A DNA stretch of 64,000 bases. It comes from Buxus sempervirens. Taxonomy: Eukaryota; Streptophyta; Magnoliopsida; Buxales; Buxaceae. Each line of letters opens with the position of its first letter. Positions within the stretch are counted from its first letter, which is position 1. A model generated the notes under the pieces. That model was not told the DNA's origin. It worked only from the letters and a program-made list of their open reading frames with translations, and did no database searches. The position numbers and the translations under genes were made by a program. Shown one piece after another: positions 36,504-46,957 of this stretch. The stretch covers positions 7,564,001-7,628,000 of the forward strand of contig OX387193.1 in the NCBI GenBank assembly GCA_947561395.2. The letters run 5' to 3'.

Positions 36504-39500
36504 GGCATATTATCTAAAAAAGTAAGAAAAGAATAAAAATCTGATTATTATAATTAAGTATGTTAATTAAGCATATTATCTAAAAATAATTAATAAATTA
36601 AGAAAAATTAAGCATGTTAGTTAATCATATTATCTAAAAGGAAATTAAGAAAAAAAATTAAAGAAATAACATGAAAGAAATAAAAGAAATAACAAATGAA
36701 AGCTAGAGTTATTAAAAAGGTTTTAAAGAAAAACTAAAACATGAAATAAAATAAGTTCTTTTTAAATCCTTTAACTTTTCAGAATAACAAATTAAGCACC
36801 CTAGTTTATCAAATGCTCAAAATTCAACCCACATATCCATTCATTCAACAGATTCGGCCGGATAAGAGACATGCTTTGTATACTTTCATTTGTCAATTTA
36901 ACAACACTGAAAAATTCAAATTCGGCCATAACAGTGACATGATTTGTATTATTTTCATTTGACAATCTAACAACATAAAAAAAATATTTGATTAAAGAAT
37001 CAATAAACAAAATAATGAAAAAACCTGGTATGGAGTCGATTTTCCGGAAACTGATGTGCTCAACTCTAGATGTTCCCTTATTTCTCTTGCACAACCTCCT
37101 TCTACCTTTCTTCTTTTGATCATCTCCCCCCCTTTGCTCCCAATTTCAAGCCTTTTTATAGAGAATTCCCACCCCTTCAACTTCTTAGCTTCTCTTCTTA
37201 AACACCTAAACTCCTAACTCCTCTTCTTCCTCTCTTGAACCTCTCCTTTCCTTAACTTCTCCTCTTAAACACCTAAACTCCTAACTCCTCATCTTCCTCT
37301 CTTAAACCTCTCATTTCCTTAACTTCTCCCTTTTCTCTCTTAAACACCTAAACTCCTAACTCCTCTCTTAACCACCATCATTCATTTAGGTTTGGTCAAA
37401 GTCTATTTTGTCCCATATTTTTTAGACTTATATTTTTTTTAAACTTGGTCTCAATATTTCAATGGAATATGAGTTGGACCAATTCGTCTAACTCATTTCT
37501 CTTTGTTTATATTTTTTTATTTTCTTTTAATCTCAAAACTTTTATTAATTTTGTTATTAAATTTTTTATTTATTTGCATAACAAACGTCATTAGGAAACT
37601 TATTTATTTACTAAAAGAACCCCAAAAATTTTAATTTATCATTGGCTACATGGCACCTATCATGACGTACACGTGGCTGCCATTTGGCATCTAATTTCGG
37701 TTTTATAAAAACCCCCAAACTACCCTTTATTTCTTTTATTCATAACTTAGTCGTTTGAGATCCGATTTGAGCACGGTTTGGTGCATCGGAATCGGCTCAG
37801 AATTCTTTTTATTATAGGCGTGTTATTTCAAAAAGACGGGTCCACTATAAAACCTTAATTTACGTGCCCACATATATGCCGGTTTAAGATATGCTTCTTA
37901 GGCAATTCTATGATGCAAAAATGGGATGCTGACAATTGCATTTCAAATAAATGTGTTCCATGAGGAAGAAGACAAGAAGGGGGCGGGAAAACTTTTTAGG
38001 TTTTGGGGATGAGGGTTAGTTGAGTAAACTTTAACTTGAGGAGGTACACCCACGTGTTTGTTTGAATTTGACGAGAAACAAAAGCTAAACGTTTAACATT
38101 TCCATCACTTTTTGGGTGAACATTTGTTGCTTAATCATAGGTGATGTAAGTTTATAGGAGACGAGGCGTTGGAGAGGATGCGGGTTCGCCTATCATAGAT
38201 ACCCAGCACATCAAATACAGAAGAGACATTATAACAAACCAAGTTCTTCTATTTTGTTTCCCAGAAACCCACAGGATGATGAGGTCTATGGTGTCTGTAA
38301 AGTAAGAGAAATCCGGGATAGGCATGCTTTTAGTACACTTCATATAAAATTTCCTTCCTAATTATTTCTCTTGCTTTATGTAGAGATTTCGCTTAAAAAC
38401 CAAATTGATCTACTGATCTTTGTGGTAGAAAAAGGTTTGCCAACTCACTTGTGCAAACAATGCAATCTTTCGTTTGAACAAAAGCCTAGATCTCTTTCTC
38501 TCTCTCTCCCCCCTCTCTCTACTTTAACAAATGAATAAATACCTTTCTTTCATTTTTTTCTTAAGTCTTAATAGCTTGTTACATCCCATACCCCATTCTG
38601 CTAGACCGTTGAGCCCTTGCTCTGATAGTGGGTTTATTTCCATAAATAGATGAAGAGGAAAGCCGCACCTGTCGGGAGTCTGATCTCCTCAATGGGCCAC
38701 CGAATGGTTGACGACGGATGTCGATTGCTTTGTCTGTGAGTGTGCAGTCGATATAGTGGTGATGGTTGTTTGGAAGTTTGAGGCAGAGATCAGATATTAG
38801 TAGAGGAGGGGAAATCAACCCCAAAACCTTATTTAGGATGATCGGTGGAAATATTGGATGTTTGTTGTGTAGGGATTGTCATCTCCTGCAAACGGATACC
38901 GCGCGAGACAGCAAAAGCATAGTAAGAGATAAGGTCGATTAGGGTGTATGTGAGTAAAAGAATTGAAATTAAATTACCAGTTATAGGTGAGTTGAAATGG
39001 GAAGCATGACTGGTACCTTGCGCATGGAGAGTAGACAATGTAAGCATTGTTTGTAGATGTAAGGCTTTTGTGCAGGGCTCGAACGATGAAGAGTAGGATG
39101 TTGCGCGAGATAGGCGATTCTTAGGAAAGTATTGTTTACAATGTGCGTAATCATCGGAAAAGGCAGCATCGCAAGGTTAACGGAGGGTAGAAGACAATGT
39201 GGGAGGGGAACAGTTGAAGAAATTGATTGTTAGGTTTTAGAAGAGTTGACGATGTGGGACTGGGAGGGAACAGGGAGGAGTCGAGAAAACTAATTGTTTG
39301 GCTTTAGAAGAGCAGTATTGACCTTTTTATCCTTTTAATCAAAATTTTAATTAGTGAGATTTGGCAATGGTGCCAAGGGCTATTTTGTAAAGTTGAACAT
39401 GTTGCTTGACACGATTCCCAAGGGAACAATTCCCGTTATATATAGTATATAGTATAGATATAGATAGATTTACATATATAACCTGTCCACTGTCATCCGT

Positions 39501-39779
39501 AAATATAACTTTGTGCAAATTCAAAATTATAAATGTATAAAAATATATAATATTTCTGTTTCAGGCGTCCACTTATCTTGGAAAAGCCAAGCCTAAAATT
39601 TGTTTGGACAGCGCACAAGGGCCGTCATAAAATATTTGTGGCCTGAAATCTTGTCCAGACCCACTCAAGTATCGGGCTACCCCGGCCCACTTCAACCCTC
39701 ACGAGCCCAACAATGTTCCGTCCAAGCTCAGCCTTCTCGTGTTTCTTCATCTCCTTCTAGTGTCCACAGACGAGAAGTA

Positions 39780-42700
39780 ATGGCGGCATTGACACCGCTT
39801 CTTCATGCTTCCACCAGGCTCGCCTACCCTTCTCTGCGAACATTTCCTCATAAAGTTTCCTTCTCAATTCCCTCTCTGCAGTTCTTCAGCGTAAAAAGCA
39901 GAAGAATCTCTTCAAAAATGTCTGCATCACAAGTATCCTCGCTGCTTACTCACACTATCAACTTGCCCGCACAAAGCCAGCCTATCGAGATCGTCGCAGC
40001 TCCTGGGGTCTCCGATTCTGATTTCAGGCATACCACTTTTTTCCTATGTTTCAAATTCATATGCAGCTATTCGATCCGTAATACTAATTGCTTGATGAGA
40101 AACCCTTCAATACTTTCTTCATTTAAAACCCTAGTTGAATTCGGAAATATCTGTTTGTTGGAAATGGTTTTGTAGGAATGCTATTGATTCTTCGTTATTC
40201 AAGCAGTGGTTGAAGAATCTGCAGAGCGAAAAAGGGCTTTTAACTCGTGGAGATACGTCTCTGAGACGAGTACTTGTTCAGGTAGCTTTCTGACTTCCGA
40301 TTCGTACTATTATTGTTATTGTTTGATTAATCGAGTCACGATAATAGCTGATCTTAAAATTGGTTTTCATGGAATTCTAATCATTGAATAGAAATAGTTT
40401 TATGATCTTTACGAGTTTGAATTGTCTTTTGGTTGGTAACAGGGAGTAGATATGTTCGGTAGTCGTGTTGGTTTTCTGAAGTTCAAAGCTGATGTTCTTG
40501 ATAACAAAACGGGTCAGAAGGTATTTTATCAGTATTACCTTTATCCTGGATTTCAGATTCATTGCCCGAGTGATCTAAATGATTGTTATAACATGAAGAA
40601 ACTCATACTCCAATGGAATGGGAATTTCAGGCCGAATACAACTTCATTATCAACCCTTACATTATGAATAACGATCAGTATGTTTTAAGAGGCTTGAATG
40701 CACGACTGGAGTTGGTTGAAATTTATTTTGATGACAAGAACTTATCTGCAGACTAATATGCATGAATTTTGAAGAATACATCAAAGGAAAGAGACACAGA
40801 GTTAGAAACATGTCAAGTGTGTATGCATACATATTGTACTGAAAATTACATAAAGATAATACAGTGTTTCTAAATGTAATGACAATGGTGTTGTCAGTGT
40901 GTGCCTCATGTCAATGCCTTGTGTCCTTAATTTCAATGTCTGAATTTAGCTTCAGTAGGTTGTGTAGCACATTTCTTCTAATGCTTTTATGTATGGTTTC
41001 TGTGCATGCTTGCTTTACAGTTCTGTTATGAATTAATATATGTATAGGTTCCAGGTATTGTATTCGCACGAGGACCAGCTGTTGCTGTGCTTATCCTTTT
41101 AAACTCAGGAGGAGAAACATATGTTGTGCTTACTGACCAGGTAATATTTTTTTCGGTTGTTACTGCTGTTTGTGAATTGCTTGATGCAGTCTTTGTTTAT
41201 GTGACAAGATTTTAAGTTGAGAAGGTTTATCTCCATCCTTTGGATCTCTGATAAAATGTACTATATGTATGTAAGGTTAGGGTCCCTGTTGGTAGGAGTA
41301 TGTTAGAATTGCCGGCTGGAATGTTGGATGATGACAAGGGTGATTTTCTTGGCACAGCAGTTCGTGAGGTCTGTCTCTATCCCTCCCTCTGTGTGTGTGG
41401 GTGTCTATATGCAAGGGTGGTTTTCTCTGCAAGGATGTGTATATGTGGTCTGCTATATTCACATTCATAGAAAAGTAAAAGAATGGCATATAGGAATTTT
41501 TATCTTATGAAGCATTTAGTTGTGACACTATTATTTTATTGTTCTAGAACTTGCTCCTACTTGCTATACTGGTTTTTTATTTTACTTCAACACCAACATG
41601 TAAGTGGAGCACTGCTTAACGAATCTTATGGAGCATAACCGGTCCTAACGATTTCATCATTCTTGTTATTACTATTACTACTACTGCTGCTGCTGCTGCT
41701 ACTACAACTATTATTATTATTATAATGAATGAACATTTGATATAGGCTCTTGAGGCCCTCATTTTCACCGAGGAGGCCCTACTTTTCACCACTCTCATAA
41801 ATTCCATAATCAACCTGGTAGCTATGACTTGAATTTGTTATCAACTTATTGTGAATGAACATTTGATATAGGCTCTTGTACTCTAGTTAGGTACATCTAA
41901 TGGGAGTGAGACTTCAGCACTCATCATAAGGATTCACAAGCTGAAAGAAGTCATCGTGCATACTGGGGATTTCATTAATTAAGGGCATGAATTTAAATTT
42001 TTATTCTGAACTCTCACATCAGTACTAACATAGTGTATACTATATATATATATATATTTTAAGTTACTGTCTTAATATCTAGATTTTTTCTCACATCAAA
42101 TTCCAACTACAAATTAAAAGCCATTTCACTTTTTCTCTCTTATTAAATTCAGAGAGAATTTAGAGAGAGAGACTTATATGCCATTTATGTCCAATTGAAA
42201 TTCAACATCTTGATGTGCCTGTTCTTATCTCATTGTCTTACAGTCAATTTTGTTATCTTTGGTCAATTATTTACAACGAGCGAGATACCAGTGAGGATGT
42301 TGTACATAGAATTAGAACTGATGGCGTAAGTTGAGTGGTAAATCTTGAGCATTATGTGATCATGTCCCAAACAAATTTAAAAAGAAAATATTATGAGATA
42401 ATTTTTAGGCCTATTATGATGTATGTCTTTGAATGTTGAACTGAAAGAAAGAAACATATGTGTAGGATGAGTGTCACTCAGATGTGGATGTTGAGCTGGA
42501 AATTATGGAATATTAAGAAAGATAAATCATAGGCATATTCCTAGAGTGGTTAGGTGCTGAACAGATAGATGATAAGATAATGAAAGTATGTTAAGATGGT
42601 GCGTGTGAAGAGAAGACCTTGTGAGGCAGCTGGGAGTTGTGAAAGGTTACACATTGAAAGACTCAAGAGGTCAAGGGGAAGACAAAAATGAACATAGATG

Positions 42701-44063
42701 GAGTCAGTTGGAAAGGATTTGAATGCCCTTAAGCTGACTATAGATATTTCATTTAACAGCTTGGGATGGGGAGGTAAGATGTGTGTTGTTGGCATGAACT
42801 AGTTGGGTGTGGTATTTGGTTATTGGTTGATTGATTGCGTGTTATTCATTGTTATCATCCTCAACATCATTATCATCATTACTTCTATTATCATTTTTAT
42901 TTCGTTCACACAGTTATGGAGCCATGTGTGGTCCTGTGGACTGATGCTCTATAGTTGCTCTCACTTTAATAAAATCTTAAGATTTAATGCTCACACTTTT
43001 GCTCTTTTACATAAGCCTCTTTTACTGGCATTGGAACATTAGTTGGATAAATTTGAAGTTTTATTTTTGCTTTATTACTAGAGTTACATCATATTTCAGG
43101 ACTTATACATACAGTTACGTTCTAGATTAATGTTGGAATGTTCTGAATTATTTGACTGCTCTGGGTGTGGGGTTCTTATATATATTTTAAATTAACTGAG
43201 GTCCGCAGATTTAACTCTGCCCTAAACTATCACAGACAAATTTATTTGGTAGTTTCTTGTAGTCTGATACCGTTTATTAAATCTTGTAGATTGGATATAC
43301 TCTCCTGCTTGGCTGAGAAATTTGGATCCCCTTATATATATCAGATCTTAAGTTTAATCCCATGTAGTTCTTCGGTTTTGATGAAGCTGAGCAGATGATT
43401 TTGACAGGTTGAAGAGGAGACTGGCATTAAATTGAAACTGAAAGACATGGTTGACCTCACAGGATTCCTGGATCCATCAACTGGGGGCAGAATTGTTCCT
43501 TCGCCAGTATGTTAGCTGTAGTTTTATTCTCAAGTATAGGTTAAATTTCCTCCATTAAGGGTTTAAACATACCAAGTCTATATCTAGAATATAGAAAGTC
43601 CACCTTATGATTTTACCAATTATGCAGCCAGTTCTTCCTGGCCTTTGTTGTTAGGATTCAGCATCAAATGCATTTTGTTTTTTCTTGGCTTTTCTTTTTA
43701 TGATTTACTGAAACAATCGTTGCACCTAAAAGCTTAAGTTAATAGGTGAAGGTGTAACTATGTACTTAAGGGGGGCTCGAAGACAATATCTCAATGTTTA
43801 ATGTTCTCTTGCCTATTTATTATTAGGGTGGCTGTGATGAGGAAATCAGCCTCTTTCTGTACAGAGGAAATGTAAGTCATGAAGTTATTACACAGCTTCA
43901 GGGAAAAGAGACGGGTCTCCGTGATCATGGTGAGATAATCAAGGTGCATGTGGTTCCCTATAAAAAGCTCTGGCGTGCCACATCTGATGCAAAAGCTCTC
44001 ACTGCCATCGCACTGTATGAGATGGCCAGCAGAGAAGGGCTACTGCCTCCTCTGTTAAACTGA
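39780..44063 (+). CDS. NUDX14: Nudix hydrolase 14-type ADP-sugar diphosphatase, plastid
   Basis: Seven exons: 39780-40027, 40176-40281, 40443-40520, 41048-41140, 41276-41368, 43408-43506, 43827-44063; predicted 317 aa. NUDX14-type enzymes hydrolyse ADP-glucose and related ADP-sugars to AMP and sugar-1-phosphate in plastids. Residues 1-46 (Ser/Arg-rich, up to MSASQ) look like a transit peptide; Met47 is an alternative start. The Nudix box is split between exons 5 and 6: GMLDDDKGDFLGTA, then REVEEETGI, with the REV-x-EE-x-G core intact and Lys where the consensus has its first Glu. FLKFKADVLD, VPGIVFARGPAVAV and GGCDEEISLFLYRG match plant NUDX14 order and spacing. The frame across intron 1 requires a GC donor (AG|GCATAC). 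Introns 2-6 have GT-AG. Intron 5 holds a LINE remnant and a trinucleotide repeat. Confidence 0.93.
41660..41722. repeat. Trinucleotide microsatellite in NUDX14 intron 5
   Basis: An imperfect run of ATT/ACT, CTG and ATT triplets (ACTACTGCTGCTGCTGCTGC then TATTATTATTATT). It is intronic and likely polymorphic. Confidence 0.85.
42430..42830 (+). mobile_element. LINE remnant in NUDX14 intron 5
   Basis: Broken plus-strand frames read KTQEVKGKTKMNIDGVSWKG and other pieces resembling the post-RT C terminus of plant RTE-type LINEs (RPKMTWMES...DLNALKLT style). It is heavily mutated and has the same orientation as the host gene. Confidence 0.5.
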
Positions 44064-45538
44064 CACGGTAACTGTTCTACTCTCTAAAACACTTCCATTA
44101 GTGAAATATTGGTACATTATATTTGCATGGAGATTTCATTTAGAAGGTTCATACATCATAGGGACTGCATCACTTGTTTTAGTTCGCTTCAGTTTATGAA
44201 TTATTGGACTTTTCTGCTTTATGGGGTAGCCTTGTATGAGTTGGTTAATTGGCTATTTTATTTTAAAACTTGTTTGTAATTACTTGTGTAACATTACGAA
44301 ATTAAATGTTTTAGCTCGGAAACTGAGTGCAATGGTGTAGGTCTCATGCTTTCAACTGCTTTATATTTCATCAAATCCTCTTTAGATTTGAAATCAACGG
44401 GCATGACCTTATGTGGCCCAGTTAACATGATTGCAACCAATTAAGAAGTCTACATGGTGGCTCCATCTTGTTGGATTCATTCCAGTTGGAATTTTCCAAC
44501 TAAAATGAAGCATTGGAACTACTAACTTTAGGTTCACTGGTACCATAAAAGTGACAGCCAAGCTCCAACATGTTCGATTGCTTGTACCAGACGGGGTACG
44601 AGAGCTTGCAACCTTGGAAATGCACTGCACTTGAGACTCCAAGAAGCTCTCTGGGTTAAAACATAAATAAGGTGTGTAAAGTCAATTGCAGGTGGGGTTT
44701 CCGTCCTGTCTTTGATCATGATGTTGGGTGACAAATATAGTGTAGACAATGCTAAAGTTGAGATGGGACGACAAAGGATGAGAAAGGGGTGCATGATTTC
44801 TGATTGAGTGCCACCCGAACCCTGTTGGACCACCTCATTATTCGACAGCACCATTCTAGGTTTGATATCCTCTGTAATTTTTTCTGTATTTGTATATGGA
44901 GTTTGAAGAGATGCTACCATGTGTAGCATCTAACGGTTGCAGAGTTTTTTCTTTGGTGCATTTTTTTTTCTCTGATCTTTTTTTTTTTCTGATGAAAGTT
45001 TTCTCTGATCTTCTTCCTAAGATTATGGCAGTGAGACTATGTTAGTGGTGGGTTGGACTCAGACAAACGTTCATCAACCTTTATGAGTCCACGGACTCCA
45101 CACGCTATAAACCCCACTACTTTTAAGCGTTGAAATGGAAAATTTTCTCTACTAAAACCATAACAAGCTATAGCTACGTTTACAAATTTTATCTTCGAGC
45201 TGCTTTGATTTCTCGTCATCTTACCCGAGAAATCAGAGTCTGATTTCGAGGGCTCTCTCCCTTTATGGTGAAGAGTACTTGTTCAAAATGAAAAAGAAAA
45301 ACCAAAATAAAAGGAAATCAGATGCTGACCCATATTTTTTTTTCAAACATGGTCGTCCCCAAACAAAATAGTTCTCCATTATTTCAAACATATTATAATT
45401 ACCTCGGGCTATTTACCTAAGTGGGCAACCTTTTCTATGCTAGTATACGGTACATAGACATTAACATACACTTAAAGCAAATTAACATACGGCAGTTGAA
45501 GACACGTTAACGTGATAGTCGCATCTGATAGTACTTGC
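44064..45538. other. Intergenic region between NUDX14 and KCS 3' ends
   Basis: This contains the NUDX14 3' UTR (perhaps to about 44330) and the KCS 3' flank; the two genes converge. Short ORFs at 44409-44929 (minus) have no recognisable motif. T runs occur at 44960-44990. Confidence 0.5.
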
Positions 45539-46957
45539 TTACGAACCGGTCAAAAAACGTTTTTCCGGCGAACGCATCTCTTCATCTCCGGCGACGATCG
45601 GATACTGGTAGATGCAGTCGCACCATGGCCCGTTCTTGGCTTCATCAGCAATAGATCTCAAACACTCCCAAACCACGCTATTGCACTTCGGGCCACTCCC
45701 CATCCCAAGCTGCAACACCTTGTCACCTTTCTTCATCATCTCCTTAGCCTCCATGTAAGCCAACTCGTACCACATCGACGCCGATGACTGGTTCCCAAAC
45801 CGGTGCAACGTCATCATCGCTGCTTCCGTCTCTCTCTCACTCAGCTTCAACCCCTTAGCTATCTCTCTTATCACCGACTTCCCCGACGTCGGTATACAGA
45901 AGTGCTGTATCACTGATTTGAAATCAGGGACGTAGGTCTCCATTGATGGGTTAATGAATATCTTGCTTAGTACAGAAAGACTGTGATGAATTTTTTCCAA
46001 CAAAGGCAGGATCGATGCACCCAGAATGGTGATGTTCGACCGGAGAGTCTCGACGGCAACTTGCAGTAAGTCCCGGTTTAGGGTAACCCCAGTTATGCCT
46101 TGGGAGTCCTCTTCACGTATTGCCGAAAAGTAAGCTTTGTCGTCGAAGGTTCTCTGGGTTCTCACTGTGTGGAAAAGTCTGTATTTGGATTTCTGCTTTG
46201 CTTCTTTTCTGTTTGTAAGCAGAACTGCCGCGCTGCCCATTCGGAAGAGACAGTTGAGGAGCAACATGGGTCGCTCGTTACCTGGGTACCAACCAGTGGA
46301 GAGGATCTCAGTGCTGAGAATGACTGCGTAGGAGTTCTTGTGAATCTTTAGGAGATTTCTAGCAACGTCGACTGCAAGTGCACTGGCACTGCAACCCATT
46401 CCCGAGAGATTAAAGCTCTTGATATCAGCTCTCATGGAGTATTTGTTGACGATAATGGAGGAGAGAGAAGGGGAAGGACAGAAACCGCTACAGTTGACTA
46501 TGAGGATGTCGACGTCCAAAGGTGAGATCTTAGTTTTGGAGAGAAGGTCGTCCATGATAGGGAAGAGGTTCATGTGGGATTCTTCGATGGATTCTTGTTG
46601 ATGGGTTCTTGGTGGAATGTAGTGCAAGAAAGGAGGGAGGTAGGTCATTTCTCCTTGTCCTGAAGAGTAGAGAACTTTGGCCATGAAAGCGATGCTTTCT
46701 TTGTCGAAGCATTTAATCATGGTAGCGTGTTCGATGAAGGTTGAGAAGGGCACTCTGCAGTAATTTGGTGGCTTCAGACATGAGAAATCGACCAGATAGA
46801 CAGCAGAAGGCTTTGAGAGGAAGTGATTGAAGGCGAAGAAGAGGAGAGAACATGCCAGTGGAATGAGATGGAAGATGAGTCTGCATTTGTAGAAGACAAA
46901 ACAAGCTTCAATAAAAACGTACAGAAGCACTATAGCAGAAAGTCCTGGAAAGTCCAT
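45539..46957 (-). CDS. 3-ketoacyl-CoA synthase (VLCFA condensing enzyme), altered active site
   Basis: Intronless, 472 aa from ATG 46957; an upstream GTG-started reading is ignored. KCS enzymes condense malonyl-CoA with long-chain acyl-CoA in the ER, the first step of very-long-chain fatty acid elongation for waxes, suberin and sphingolipids. Two N-terminal hydrophobic segments (about 5-24 and 27-47) fit the usual ER anchors. The FAE1/CUT1-type core begins YLVDFSCLKPP. Cys189 lies in SGMGCSASALAVD. His385 and Asn389 are in TLHRFGNQSS. At the position of the FAE1 catalytic His (second His of HFCIH) the sequence is HFCIP, Pro356 (His352 to Asn389 keeps the family spacing of 37). RTH is also RTQ (Gln272). 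The C terminus has the usual GSGPKCNSVVWE. The frame is intact, so it may be expressed; whether it is catalytic is open. Confidence 0.9.
   Translation of the reverse strand: MDFPGLSAIVLLYVFIEACFVFYKCRLIFHLIPLACSLLFFAFNHFLSKPSAVYLVDFSCLKPPNYCRVPFSTFIEHATMIKCFDKESIAFMAKVLYSSGQGEMTYLPPFLHYIPPRTHQQESIEESHMNLFPIMDDLLSKTKISPLDVDILIVNCSGFCPSPSLSSIIVNKYSMRADIKSFNLSGMGCSASALAVDVARNLLKIHKNSYAVILSTEILSTGWYPGNERPMLLLNCLFRMGSAAVLLTNRKEAKQKSKYRLFHTVRTQRTFDDKAYFSAIREEDSQGITGVTLNRDLLQVAVETLRSNITILGASILPLLEKIHHSLSVLSKIFINPSMETYVPDFKSVIQHFCIPTSGKSVIREIAKGLKLSERETEAAMMTLHRFGNQSSASMWYELAYMEAKEMMKKGDKVLQLGMGSGPKCNSVVWECLRSIADEAKNGPWCDCIYQYPIVAGDEEMRSPEKRFLTGS

Larger units (their letters stand above)
31634..37934 (-). 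mobile_element. Solo LTR (minus), inserted in the MULE right arm
   Basis: On the minus strand it begins TGTCAGCATCCCATTTTTGC (37934 leftwards) and ends GGCCAAAGTGCGCACA at 31634. Flanks GTTGC (31629-31633) and ATTGC (37935-37939) are a 5-bp TSD with one mismatch. The GTGGCGACTCC block near its 3' end and the TGTCAGCA start match the other LTRs in the window. Net length is about 2.16 kb after removing the nested LTR. It contains a three-copy tandem repeat of about 73 bp at 37190-37372. No coding region. Confidence 0.78.
30649..38187. mobile_element. Mutator-like element (MULE) with long TIRs, split by a solo LTR
   Basis: The inverted termini GAACTCGCATCCTCTCC and GAACCCGCATCCTCTCC are flanked by a perfect 9-bp TSD GCCTATCAT (30640-30648 and 38188-38196), diagnostic of MULEs. 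The left arm is about 30649-30960. The right arm is split by the LTR insertion (37940-38187 plus about 31560-31633). Arms are about 320 bp and the original element about 1.23 kb. The loop (about 30966-31560) has no transposase. It does contain ATG GCA CAA... at 31002-31046 (MAQALKIASINPQKT) followed by a GTAAGA donor, possibly a captured first exon. Confidence 0.88.
28311..39458 (-). mobile_element. Helitron-like element hosting a MULE nest
   Basis: The minus-strand 5' end is TCTATACTATATACTATATA (39458 leftwards), preceded by A. The minus-strand 3' end is GTGCAGTATTGCAC, then ATGCACTCTG and CTAG (28311-28314), followed by T. Without the MULE at 30649-38187 it is about 3.6 kb (28311-30648 plus 38188-39458). 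These two segments hold no Rep/helicase domain; their short ORFs (for example 28527-28791, minus; 29690-29902, plus; 38579-38824, minus) have no recognisable family. They may be captured gene pieces or noise. Confidence 0.6.
27881..39464 (-). mobile_element. Older Helitron-like element, split by a younger Helitron
   Basis: On the minus strand the 3' end is the hairpin GTGCAATATTGCAC, then a short spacer, then CTGG followed by T (27881-27884, plus-strand CCAG). If 28311-39458 is removed, the 5' end reads TCTATATAATATATAAAAGGG (reverse complement across 39464-39459 and 28310 leftwards), a Helitron-type 5' terminus preceded by A. The element proper is about 435 bp and non-autonomous. It also hosts the plus-strand mini-Helitron at 27908-28097. 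Confidence 0.5.
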
